Shown: positions 22,401-33,860 of the stretch, one piece after another
Layout: every line of letters begins with the position of its first letter
How positions within the stretch are numbered: the stretch's first letter is position 1
Source of the DNA: Pristionchus mayeri
Taxonomy: Eukaryota; Nematoda; Chromadorea; Rhabditida; Neodiplogasteridae
Direction of reading: 5' to 3'
NCBI GenBank assembly: GCA_036245805.1
Contig: BTRK01000002.1
Coordinates: 2,724,689 to 2,788,688, forward strand
Length of the DNA: 64,000 nt
The notes under the pieces: generated by a model
What the model saw: only the letters and a program-made list of their open reading frames with translations
Database searches by the model: none
Told to the model about the DNA's origin: nothing
Position numbers and translations under genes: made by a program

Positions 22401-24453
22401 TACTGGCAGATTATGAAATTCGGCATTATTTAATAGTTGTGCAGCATCCAAACGGACATGTGAGTAATTCTCAAAAATGCACTTTAACCGTACGCACTAT
22501 GTGCAGTTCGATTTAACAAATTCGACAAACGAAGATTCACCACAGTACTCCATGAATTGGACACCTTTTCAGACAATGGACACCTTTTCAGACAACGTCA
22601 AAAATGTGTTTTATTATTCTTAAAAGTACCAATTGGTTATCAAAATTTATCAAATTTAAGAATGATTGCAGATTTGCAAAGATGTTCAAGATAAATAAAA
22701 TAATTGCAACGGGGACATTCGGAATCGTCTTCAACGCTGAAGACAATTTCGAATGCTTTGACTACGCCGTTAAAAGAATTGCCATGAAACCAAGGTACTA
22801 CTACAATGTTAATTTGTTATTTAATGTCATGACACTGGCACTGTGTTGGCACTGGCATAGCAGTGCTCTCCCGCGAGCCCAGTCTCGAAGACGGGATGTT
22901 CCTTTTCCATTACCTTTGCCTTTTACGTCATGTCATATATTGCGCCACGTACCGAACAAATATCTTTAAATGAGTTCAAACTGCAAGATATACTGATAAT
23001 GGGATCGATATACTCCGTAAATTGTAATCATTTAGTGGCAAACCTTATCAAACAAAAGCAGAAGAAGCATTTTCTCTTCTCAAACTTGATCATCCGGGAA
23101 TCGTCCGGTACTTCACTTGCTGGACTGAAAAGCCCCCTCCAGGCTGGCAGGTTAAGAATCTTCCTCAAATTTGAAGCATAAATTGTCACTCGTCTTTTTT
23201 ATTTCATTATTTTTCGTATTCGTCATTTAATAAAATAAGTTTTTTCTAAAACCAGTGCGATTTAAGTGAAAACTTTTTGTTACAAAACAATAACTAAATG
23301 TAGTATGACGCTGATATGAAGATGCTCATTTGCTCGACCCTGCGAAGAATATAGTTCACGAAGTGGAAGCTTTTCATGTAATCGTTTGCTTTTACATTGA
23401 AAACAGTTGATGAAAGTTTTAGAAAAATTGCCCAAGTGACTGCGAAATTCTCTACATAAAAATGGAGGTGGGCAAATGGGCGAAATACGAAAAATTGTCT
23501 GTTTTTTTTGCAGTTGGGTGCCTCCTCACTAGCTGATTGGCTTGAGAAAAATAATGCGGCTCCGTCTCGCAAAATTTCTCGATCGATTGTATGGTTCAAA
23601 CAAATTGTCGCTGCCGTGGCTTACATGCATGACAAAAACCTCATTCATCGCGATCTTAAGGTAATTTGAAGTAGTTCAATATTAATTGTTTTGGTTTAGC
23701 CCGCCAACATTCTCTTCTTCGGTGAGCATCCGTTCAAGCGTCTCAAGTTGTGCGATGTTGGCATATCCGCCGAGCGAAGGGCTGGCTTCTACACTATCGA
23801 TACGTCCGTTGATCGGACAGCAAAATTTCAAAATGTCGGTATGCCAAAAGGAGGGAGAACCATGGAGGCGAAAATGAAGGAACTGCAACTCAACGAAATC
23901 GACACCGCCGCTTCCCGAACGCAAGTCGGCACACCGTTGTACATGAGTCCAGAACAAGTGTGTTTATTGTTTTAATGAACAGTAGAGATGAATTCGTTAA
24001 AATCAAGGTCTAATGCACTTAAATATTTCAAATATTAAACAAAACTGTTCAGCAATCTATCGTCGCTAACTACAGCTCAAAGACGGATGTGTTTGCTCTT
24101 GGTCTGATTCTAGCGGAGCTTTGCGTTGCTATGACAACGGATGAACGCCAAGAGGTGTGATCATTCTATTGATAATTTGTGAAATGAGCTTTAAGGTATT
24201 TGATGATATCCAGAGAGGGAGACATCGTAATATAATTGAAGATATAAAAACTGTGAGTTCATTGATAATAAGTTTCAAATATTCTAAAATTTAGGCGGAA
24301 TTCATCAACTTGCTCACTCATATTGACCCTGCGAGGCGGCCGACATGCAACGAGATCTTAGATCACCCATACATTAACCTAAACGATCATGAATATATTT
24401 TGAAGTTGCAACCTTTCAAAATTGATGAATCAGGCGAAATTGTATGGAATTAG
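19421..24453 (+). CDS. PERK/GCN2-type eIF2-alpha-kinase-like protein; kinase domain firm, upstream exons tentative
   Basis: Kinase exons join in phase: 22672-22794, 23036-23150, 23423-23467, 23514-23660, 23700-23957, 24053-24154, 24196-24252, 24295-24453. Motifs: glycine loop [15 protein letters not shown] lysine, [34 protein letters not shown], catalytic HRDLKPANILFF, CDVGIS (DVG in place of DFG), activation segment [25 protein letters not shown] and [20 protein letters not shown] and VGT-LYMSPEQ are hallmarks of PERK/GCN2-type eIF2-alpha kinases, which phosphorylate eIF2-alpha under stress. Upstream are exon-like blocks: ending 19798 ([16 protein letters not shown]), 20335-20416, 20459-20577, 20622-20763, 21018-21129, 21541-21603 and 21645-21826. 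They look extracellular or lumenal (beta-rich, Cys-containing) and would suit a PERK-like sensor, but phases are not all solved. I could not place a signal peptide or membrane segment with confidence. The true start is uncertain. The gene lies between the two duplicated blocks and is single copy. Confidence 0.82.
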
Positions 24454-24943
24454 AACATGTTGCATTTACTAAATTGCATAAAATAAAATTTTCAAAAAGT
24501 TATTCAAATCTCAACATATTCAATTTAATATTTTCGTTTAATCGAGTCGATATTATTCAGATTCAAGCGCAAATATAATTTAGATGAGGCAGATAAGAAG
24601 ACTACTAAGATTAATGTTGGATTTTATAGGTCACATCGATGTCACATAGAGTATGAAAGGAGTAGAGGATAGGGACGAATGAGTGCATAAATATACCAGT
24701 GAATTTACAATTACAGTCCGATTTGAAATATGCAATTATAATTAAAATATTTTTTTTAGATTATGATGGAGACGAGTTATTGTTTACTTCGCGCTATCTA
24801 TCCTCACCAGTTTATAAACTATATATTAACCCTCGTTTATGAAGGGAATAATGACTGCAGATTATTCAACAAATTACATTTATTGAATGAAAACTTCCAC
24901 TGCTCACGTGTATCATGAGTCAGTGGAGGAAAAGAACACACCC
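24454..24943. other. Intergenic gap between the kinase gene and a foldback element
   Basis: Contains the kinase 3' flank and otherwise nothing recognisable. The last exon of gene X copy B would be expected near here and is absent. Confidence 0.5.
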
Positions 24944-26747
24944 CGGGAACAATTCCCGACTTTTATTTTTTGTTTGGCTTGATATTGTGGTAGTAGCATA
25001 CACTAGAGACAACTTCCCGAAAAATCTAGGTCACAGGTCCCAGATCCGGCTTTTAGGAATTTTCCGATTTTATAGCCGGTTCTACCGTAACTTAGCTCCA
25101 CGTTGTGCTACAGGCGTGGGATTGGGCTCAAAATACGCGGAAAAATGAGATGAACAACTTTTCTGTTACATATGAAGCTGTGGGACTGCAAGTTCAAATA
25201 ATATGAACGAAAAACTGAAATTCCGAGTAGAAATAAAATCATAGCGTCTCGGTAAGGAGTAAACCCAGTGAATTTTATTGCAGATTATGGAAGCTTGACT
25301 TCATAGGCATATAGGAAAAATAGTAATCGGCAATTTTAGGGGGGGGGGGACTTTTTTCGCAATTTTGCTCCGAAGGTCGAAAACATGAGATGTGCAATTT
25401 TGAAAAATTCTCATCTCGCAGATTTATCATTTAAATCGATCAGATCAGTCATTTTCTAGCATTTCTCGATCAAAGAAGCTAGATAACGTTGAAAGAGCAC
25501 GATATTTGCTCACTTCAAAAAATCGTTTTTTTTTTTTTCAACCCTCCAAATTTGCAAAATTCGTGGCCATCCTGCTCAGGATTTACACTGCTCTGGAATT
25601 GAACTCTACGTTTAATTAATAGTAGTGACTGACATGAATATATACCACCATTATTAGCCCTCCAGACGTTTCCATGCCCATCATACATATGCCCGAACTA
25701 GCAAAATCGAGGCTGTCGAAATGCTTCATAATGATATTTTGACTAAATTTCCCCGCTATTTTCGATCACTATAAATCATTTTGATGACCGCAGAGACAGG
25801 AAACACTGAGAAAACCAGCAAATTGTTCTTTTAAAAAAATTTTTAACATCGAAATTTCGAAGTTGAGAACGGTCTTGAAAATGAGGACAAATCCAACATT
25901 TTTCACATACTCTGCTTTGGAAATTATTTTTAGTGTTCGAAAATAGCGGGGATTCTTTGAAATTTAGTCAAAATATCATTATGAAGCATTTCGACATCCT
26001 CGATTTTGCTAGTTCGGGCATATGTATGATGGGCATGGAAACGACTGGAGGGCTAATAATGGTGGTATGTATTCATGTCAGTCACTACTATTAATTAAAC
26101 GTCGAGTTCAATTCCAGAGCAGTGTAAATCCTGAGCAAGATGGTCACGAATTTTGCAAATTTGGAGGGTTGAAAATCGATTTTTTTGAAGTGAGAAAATA
26201 TCGTGCTCTTTCAACGTTATCTAGCTTCTTTGATCGCGAAATGCTAGAAAATGACTGATCTGATCGATTGAAATAATAAATCTGCGAGATGAGAATTTTT
26301 CAAAATTTCACATCTCATGTTTTCGACCTTCGGAGCAAAATTGCGAAAAAAAATCCCCCCTAAAATTGCCGATTACTATTTTTCCTATGAAGTCAAGCTT
26401 CCATAATCTGCAATAAAATTCACTGGGTTTGCTCCTTACCGAGACGCTATGATTTTATTTCTACTTTGAATTTCAGTTTTTCGTTCATATTATTTGAACT
26501 TGCAGTCCCACAGCTTCATATGCAACAGAAAAGTTGTTCATCTCATTTTTCCGCGTATTTTGAGCACAATCCCACACCTGTAGCACAACTTGGAGCTAAG
26601 TTACGGTAGAGCCGGCTATAAAACCGGAAAATTCCTAAAAGCCGGATCTGGGACCTGTGACCTAGATTTTTCGGGAAGTTGTCTCTAGTGTATGCTACCA
26701 CCACAATATCAAGCCAAACAAAAAATAAAAGTCGGGAATTGTTCCCG
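24944..26747. mobile_element. 1.8-kb foldback element at the edge of duplication copy B
   Basis: Arms of about 820 bp (24944-25766 and 25934-26747) are inverted copies. The outer ends read CGGGAACAATTCCCGACTTT and its inverse. A spacer of about 170 bp separates them. No coding capacity is visible and no target-site duplication could be found. It abuts the point (about 26760) where copy B of the duplication stops, inside the last intron of gene X. Confidence 0.82.
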
Positions 26748-26859
26748 CAGGACATCTATTTTTTTCGTTTATTTTGTATTGAGTTCATTGTTCAATTTAT
26801 TTTTTAAAACTGCTAATGCCTGTACGGTCTTCAATATTGTGACAACCACAAACACTTAC

Positions 26860-28704
26860 TCTTGTAGAGGTTGCTTTTGATTGCAACAGTGTATCCGCCA
26901 CACATCGGGCAACTGGCTGTAAATATTTGCGTAATATTTTAAAAACTACACATTTGTTACGCATTTGACGCCTATTCAGGTAGTGCATTGCGGTCTAAGA
27001 AATAGTTAAACATCTACCTGACTGACGCCAATACCACGTTCGGTCGTAACTGCCGGCGGTTTCAAACCACGGGCCCTGGTTGTCTTCGGTGTACTGGAAT
27101 TTGAGAACAGGTGTTTGATCAAGTTTTTTTTTTAGATTACAAACATCAAGTATCTAAAACATAATACTGATGCCTACCCTCACAAAACTGGATCATGGCT
27201 TGTCAAAAATTATTGTAGTCATTCTGCGTCATATTTCGATGTGGAATAAATAATATTGCCATTTCTTCAGAGACTATCGCTAAACTGATTAGCAAACTCT
27301 TTGAACATCATATACTCTGAACGTCGAATTCTTCCCGGTGAACTCCGGTCCGTCTTCAATCAGACTCGGTTTTCTCGGATTTGAAGGGCGCATGCGGGCG
27401 GCGTGATTGTAAATGCAGGCATGCTGCTCGAGAAGAGACTGCCATTCGCTAAATATTTGTATTCTGATTGATTGCTATTACAACACGAGTTTGGTTGGGC
27501 ACAATTGTACCATGTAGCCAGTGACAAATCAAAGTCAGCGTTACGCAACAATAATTCTCATTCGATCTGGTGCGACCATTGATTATGAATGTACGCTAAT
27601 CATACTCGTGGGACATTTCGTCTAGAACACCTCATGATACAAATGATATTATATCTACCCCAATTGCAAATTTCTGAAGGATGGCCCCTCATCGAGGTGC
27701 TCATGGCGATCAGCACAGGCACCGTTCGCAGGATTCTGAAAATGACTAATAAATTATTTTAAAACAACATTTCATTGTGGCCATTGTTCATACCATCGGC
27801 TAGCAAGAGAATGGAAAACTAAGATGGAACTGCCTCAAATCCCACTATCTCTAAGTGTCCTTATTTTGTACAACCGCAAACGATTCGGATCTATATTTAG
27901 AATTGTCGAACCTCAATAACATCAATGAGCGTACCTCCTGCGTAGACGAGGTATTTGATGCCCACCGATTCGGCACTGCAATCATTGTCGAAATTTCAAG
28001 AAACAAATCCAAAATAGCCAATAAATTTACGCATGAAATTCGTGGCGGTAGTCGTCTTTTCCATCGTGTTTGTAGGTGAATGAGAAGCACTTGTCCCTGA
28101 AATAGGATGTAAAGGAAAAGGTGCATCCCGCATTAGAGACTGGATTCGCGAGAGAACGGCTTAAAATTCGCCCGACTTATTTCCTGGAATGATCTAGTCA
28201 TGATGACCAATTTCCCATTGCATATGCTTTTGGAGAATATATTAAAGGAATCGTTTTCTGCTCGTATGCCGGTCAACCATTTTTATTTTTTGCTAAATAT
28301 TATTTCGAGTATATTGGTAGTTGTTTTGGTAGATTCCAGACGCTTGAAATACCTATCAGGGAAATCATATAATCGAATCATACCTGAACCCAGGCTGGTT
28401 GACCGAGTTCCTGTCTGTGGTGACAGAGGGGTAGCCGTCCATGAAGCATCCACTCACGCTTCTATCCAAGTCCTCCAATTGTCACGTAGGGACAGTGTCC
28501 ATGCGGCATTCGAACACAGAGGTGACTGACTCAAGTAGTGTAATTTTTCAAAATCTGGATTAACTAAGCTGTTGAATTTTGGTTAATATTACATAAGCCT
28601 TACTCGGTTTTGTTCTACCAAGGTATTATTGGCAAATATGCAAAATTAATATTGAAAAGTATACAGAAGAAAATACTAACCAGAGCAAGTAGGATGAGAA
28701 TCAT
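26860..28704 (-). pseudogene. Secreted protein 'X', copy B, with nonsense codon and missing last exon
   Basis: Exons parallel copy A: exon 1 at 28704-28681, exon 2 at 28529-28384, and the last one found (exon 8) at 26916-26860. Exon 2 keeps the 13 nt lost in A, so its frame joins correctly to DKCFSFTYKHDGKDDYRHEF. Exon 6 has GAA where A has TAA. However, exon 2 contains TGA (28484-28482) where A has TGG (Trp). The final exon encoding the acidic C-terminus is not found before the duplication edge and the adjacent foldback. So each copy carries its own disabling changes. Family unknown. Confidence 0.75.
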
Positions 28705-29395
28705 CTCATCGATGGGAAGGTGACTCGGCTCTTCTTTTCGCCCATTTTATACGCACAAAAAGTCATTGAGGAAAGCATCTCCTGAGTCATCACACATCTT
28801 CTGTCTCCAACGCGCGTTATTCACTTCTTACAGATACATTTTCGGGTAAAATACAATCCTTCAATTTAAAAAAAATACTAAAATATTGATTTTGGTGCCT
28901 CTAAAATGTAGTTCCATACGAATATTGTCACGCGCTTTTCTTGCTTCACGATTGTATAGTAGTGATGACAAACTTGAGCATCTTTTCCTCGGTGCAGACG
29001 CTTTAGTGCTCTGTCAAACGGGTAAGATACTTTACACAAGAAGAACGGCGCGCGTCGACTTGGCAGCACTGAGCAATGGACTAACTCTCCTCATATCACA
29101 CACTCTATCGCATGTTAGAGAAAACGAGAGAGCATGCGAATGCGAGAGAATCAGACGATTACTCACAAACACTATTGTATGGCTTCCTCATGCTCTCGCT
29201 CTGCCCTCTCCCATTCCTCTCAGAGCGAGAGAAGCTATCGAGTTGTTAAGAGAGGCACAAGGAGGGAGACTCGACCTCATTATACCTGCATAGGAGGTCT
29301 TCGCACTCAATTTCACTTTGCGGTTTCTATTTCGTTCAAATTTGCGTATATTTGTGCACAATTTCACTTCAGAATCCGAATTTTGGCATGTAGAA
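28705..29395. promoter_or_regulatory. Shared divergent upstream region of gene X and the KIX gene, copy B
   Basis: Counterpart of 14761-15392. It includes the CTCTCTCG-type hairpin at about 29090-29160. No gene is seen. Confidence 0.45.
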
Positions 29396-30274
29396 ATGGA
29401 TACCGAGCCGGACTTCCCAGAATCCGCATATCGCAAGCAGTTCATTGACCGATTGTGAGTCATGCCAAATGAATCCGACCCTTTTACTACAATTTTAAAA
29501 CGGTTAAAGTTAAATTTAAGGGAGCGCGATCTACCAAACTTCTACCCGAAGGCTGGAATTCTCAAGAAGGAACCTAGTGAGGTATGAACAAGGAAAAATC
29601 TAGTAAAACTTATGTCGCTCTTCATATTCACAACCGCGTTCACAATCTCATTTTTTGAGTAATTGTCTGACTCTCTCCAGTTTGCACGCTCTCTCGCCGG
29701 TCAGAGAGACGAGAGAGCATGCAAACTGAAGAGAGTCAGACGATTGTTCCATTTTTAACTTATTTGTGTATCACCTAACGTTATTGTTGCAGGTCGAGCA
29801 GTACGTCTACGATAAATGCCTGCTCAAGGAAGACTACGTAAGGATACTGGAGGGGGTGAGCACATTCTAACTAAAAATTGTGAATTGTGATGGCGACATA
29901 ACTTCAACTCCATTAAAGGATAATGCATCCAATGCACTATAAATGGATGGAATAAAAAAATGTGATTTGTATTTGCGAATAGAAATCGGGGAATGTGTAA
30001 TCGCTTTAAGCCCCTGAGTTATGTTTCTTTCTACAAGCTATACATTTCCCTACAAATAATTAGCTTTTAGATATTCGATATCATTCGTGCGGGCAAGAAC
30101 GAATGCACGCCTCATCACTCCCCTCAGGACAGCTGGGTCGAAGAAGAGGAGGAAAATGGAGGAGAAGAGATGGAGAGAAGAAATGAAGACCTGCAGGAAG
30201 GAACGGAAGAAGCGGAGGATGGAGAGGAAGAGGAAGATGTGGAGGATGGGCAATATCAAGACAAATTTTTCTAA
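29396..30274 (+). CDS. Small MED15-KIX-like protein with acidic tail, copy B
   Basis: Four exons (29396-29454, 29521-29581, 29793-29855, 30071-30274) encode 128 residues. The KIX-like part is nearly identical to copy A (VEQYVYDKCLLKEDYVRILE, FDIIRAGKNECTPHHSPQ). The acidic tail has diverged through indels and ends QYQDKFF. Exon 4 runs uninterrupted through the CTCAG/GACAGC point where copy A has an intron. The intron before exon 4 is longer than in A by an insertion of about 90 bp. No disabling change is seen. Confidence 0.75.
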
Positions 30275-30472
30275 ATCATTTTATTTATTTTTACAGTGCA
30301 CGTTCATGTGCTATCATATTGTTTATTATTGCAAAATCAGATGCTAATTAGCTAAAATATTTTTCATGTTCTAATCGTAGTGAAATTTGAAATCTTTCAT
30401 TACTATGCCTCCATTGTATTCTATTAACTCATTTAGCAAGTTCGGAAATGTTACACAATTTTACAATACAAT
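30275..30472. other. 3' flank of KIX copy B
   Basis: Non-coding. Matches the 3' flank of copy A up to the target site of the adjacent foldback element. Confidence 0.6.
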
Positions 30473-31251
30473 CATAGTTGCCCACGCCGGCGGCGACCCC
30501 CATGACCCCCTATTCGTGCTGGGGCGCTTCCCCCCTCGATATGAGGGGGGAAGCGCCCCAGCATGAATAGGGGTTCATGGTCAAAAATCGATTGGTAGGT
30601 CAATGGTAGGTCAAGATTAGGTACCGTACCCAATCGATAGTACAGTACCCCCTGATACCGTATACCACTACCGTAACCCACAATTATCGCAAATTAACTT
30701 TATTTTGAAAAAGTCCTGGTACCGTGCCCAATCGATTCTACAGTACCCAACTGACTACAGTAACCCAGTTCCTTGGGTCAGATCGATTTCCTTGGGTCAA
30801 ACATTTTTCCAAATTTTTTTTCTAAAAATCCCAAATCGATCACATAATGATTCTACATTAATTAGAGATACGGAAGGATAATTTAAAATATTATTTTTCT
30901 CGATTTAGGATTTTTAGAAAAATGTTTGACCCAAGGAACTGGATCTGACCCAAGGAACTGGGTTACTGTAGTCAGTTGGGTACTGTAGAATCGATTGGGC
31001 ACGGTACCAGGACTTTTTAAAAATAAAGTTAGTTTGCGATAATCGTGGGTTACGGTAGTGGTATACTGTATCGGGGGGTACTGTACTATCGATTGGGTAC
31101 GGTACCTAGTCTTGACCTACCAATCGATTTTTGACCATGACCCCTATACGTCCCTGTGGGGAGCGCCCCTCAAAACAGGGGGCGCTCTCCACACCCATGA
31201 GTATGGGTTCATGGCCTGAAAATACCTCGCCGCCAGTGTTGGGCAACTATG
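30473..31251. mobile_element. 779-bp hAT-like foldback element with 8-bp target-site duplication
   Basis: The termini read CATAGTTGCCCACGCCGGCG and, inverted, CATAGTTGCCCAACACTGGC. The element is a foldback with internal words such as taccgtacccaatcgat on both arms. Flanking direct repeats AATACAAT lie at 30465-30472 and 31252-31259. Copy A of the duplication has the empty site (AATATAAT, near 16580). A related element lies at 33861-34574. An 8-bp duplication is the hallmark of hAT transposases. No transposase is encoded. Confidence 0.92.
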
Positions 31252-31602
31252 AATACAATATTTTGTCAACCGTATTTTCTCATCTCATTTCTTATCGATA
31301 TAGTAAAATCAGACTGCAAATTATTGTTCAGATTCGACCGAGGTACACGCAACTCGTATCTACCGCCCATTTACTTACCCCATCCCTGTCCGTTTCCCAT
31401 CTGTTCCCCTCGTTTGCAAGCTCTATGGCTTCAGTACAACTCTAAAAGGAATGCGTAATCAATACAATGGAGGAGGTGTGACTCTTTGGGCATAGATGCG
31501 TAGAGCGTACTTCACGACGAGAGTTCTCGACCATCTCCTGGCAATTCAATATATCATTTATAGTTAATTTTAGTCGGAACATATATTATAATTTGGAGCG
31601 AT

Positions 31603-32272
31603 TCATCCAGCCCTGTTAAAGAAGTGGCATTCACCCTGCGCCTCCTTACAGTACGTGATGCCTGTGCCCTGAAAGTAATTATTTTACAAATACTAAATTT
31701 AAAACATTTTTTTAAAAATATTTGTTACATTACATTGCCATCAATGGACACGACAAACCGGCATTATAGACCCTAGAAGCCAACTTCACCAGTGAAACAG
31801 CCGTGTTTTAGCAACCTTTTTAGGATGAATGGAAGTCTTACCTGAAGCACCTCTCCCCTGCCGAGGAACCAGGGGCAATCCTGTTTCTTCGTGCATCTGA
31901 ATGTACCGCCCGTTAACCCGCCTCTGAAAAAAAGTGAATGTAAAGGAGTTTCCATGTCCAGCGATTTTGTAGTCTTTATGAGAGAACAACGCTTGGAGAG
32001 ATGAAGAAAGTCAAAACTCGGCCACATACCCCTCAACGGAGCAGCATCCTTCATCGTATGGACATTTGTTCAGTCTGGGAATTAGGCTCTGTGGCCCGCC
32101 GATCACAAACAGACCTTAATTAGTAATTAATTTAATACGTATTAATTAGTGTTAATAATCTTGAAGAATACGATTAAAAACAACCAAAATAGTTTTGAAA
32201 TTCCCCACCAGTATAGCAGTGAAGTGCCGCAGAAGAGGAGGCAAGTGCGAAAAGTATTATTAAGAATCGCAT
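31603..32272 (-). CDS. Ly6/three-finger-like small secreted protein, copy B
   Basis: Four exons (32272-32209, 32114-32030, 31923-31842, 31668-31603) encode 98 residues with signal peptide MRFLIILFALASSSAA. The mature chain starts LHCYTGG and contains eight cysteines (HC, KC, GCC, RC, DC, YC, EC), ending GECHFFNRAG. Phases and splice sites are intact. This is probably the functional member of the pair because copy A has lost the cysteine in GITYCKE. Function unknown. Confidence 0.77.
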
Positions 32273-32573
32273 GGCGAATGGTGTTGCAACAATTTTCGCT
32301 GTTTATATGAAGAATTTAGCAGAACATGTTCACACGCGCTTCACTTTTTGCACACAGTAAATATGCAGAGAAGCTGCGAAATCTTGCTTAAATATGTTCA
32401 TCTAAACTACATTCCGTAGAATGTGATTGTGAAGAGTTGATTGGATCAAGTTCGATAACTTCGATATATTGAGTGTTCGAAAAGATTCGGAATGCACACA
32501 ATTTTATGATCATCTGGTTACTTAGTCAATCCCTCAATATAGAGAATGAACACGTCAACTTATATTTTGTATT

Positions 32574-32708
32574 CTACATTTTGATCTGGTATTTGCTTTC
32601 TATTTGAGAGTTATTTTCCCGTATACGACGGGGCATTTCCGGATTAGAATTTGTCTCCTTCTCTGCAGAAACGGCTGCAAGAGCGAGAAGAATAAGGAGA
32701 AATCGCAT
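32574..32708 (-). pseudogene. Orphan signal-peptide exon next to the Ly6-like gene, copy B
   Basis: An open frame of 44 codons begins MRFLLILLALAAVSAEKETN, a good signal peptide similar to the neighbouring Ly6-like gene. The rest is low in cysteine and unlike any domain. No downstream exons are seen, and the frame is broken in copy A. Best read as a leftover first exon. A very short secreted peptide is possible. Confidence 0.4.
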
Positions 32709-32852
32709 AAGATTTTTTGCTTCAGCTTTTTTTTTTGCTTTATGGAGAATTGTGCACAGTCTGTACGCATGCCCATCATTTTCTGTACAGTGCAAATAGC
32801 ATTTGTAAAATTTGAATCTTCACCAAATTTCATTACAATTATTATATAACTT

Positions 32853-33852
32853 ATTATTCTGACCGACAAGAGAGTTAGCATAGTAAAGAGACGTCCAAAG
32901 CTTTTTTTTATTTTTTTTAATTTTTTTTGTTTCGTTCAAAGCCATTCCTGCAGTGCATGTAGCCTAGACTAATTTCAAAAGAAGTTGTTGAGGTGGTCAT
33001 GCGTTGACAGGATCTAGGTGTAAGCCATGCGAAAAGGAGTGGCAAAATATTAGACTAAGAACTCGGTCAAAACTATTCTTCGCAGTAGAATCATTTTCAA
33101 TAATTTTAATATTTTTCCATTTCAAATTCAATTACTAATCAAAACAACTAATCAAAACGAACAATGGCTCATTTGCCTATAACTCGTCCAATAAAAGGCC
33201 CTCTCCTCCTTTCGTCCCCTCATTCTCTCCTTTTTCGCTCGTCCTGAGTGGTTCTCTCCGCTCGCCTCTGCGAATCCGAGGTATGTCCCGCCCCTTTTTT
33301 GAATAACCAAAGTCATACCCCTGGTATGCCGAAGATCACTACATTTCCCTAATGATGTATCAATCCATTTAGCATCAACATTGAGACCATACTGTATCCT
33401 AGAGCGCAGCCCTACCTCAGCAGCGAGTCCTTGATCACACCTCTCTATTTCAGGGTGCGGCTTCTCATCCTGTTCAGATTACTCGCTATTACTGTAACCT
33501 ACCGTATCTCGGGAATCATAAACTAATTGTTCAGATTTCTTCGTGTATGGATGCGATCGGTCGATGATTGGAGGCGTCGTCGATAATGAGGTTTTCTAAT
33601 TTATTTTCATTAATATTCAAAATATGATTAGATTTGATTTTCGAATATGAGTCAATTCATGCCTTGCAGATTCACTATGGCAACGATAATAAACTTACCT
33701 GTGTAGGAGGTGACAAAATTCCAAAGGCGATTGAGTGAGTTTCACAGTGATATTTTATTTTGAAGTATCACTATGAAGAACGATTCTTATTCAATTCGTG
33801 GCTAGTCGAAGAATGTCAAGCCCTAGAGCGCCATTTCAAACCGTGATATAGT
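32853..33852. other. Intergenic region with no gene seen
   Basis: Contains T-rich tracts (32905-32930) and a pyrimidine-rich stretch (33198-33290). No open frame or RNA gene can be supported. Confidence 0.5.
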
Positions 33853-33860
33853 ATCATGGT

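Larger units (their letters stand above)
26760..32852. repeat. Segmental duplication, copy B
   Basis: Counterpart of 11480-18260 in the same orientation. Similarity begins near 26760, in the intron before the last exon of gene X. It ends near 32852 after ccaaatttcattacaatta. It lacks the 12625-13914 palindrome and carries the 30473-31251 foldback instead. Confidence 0.93.
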
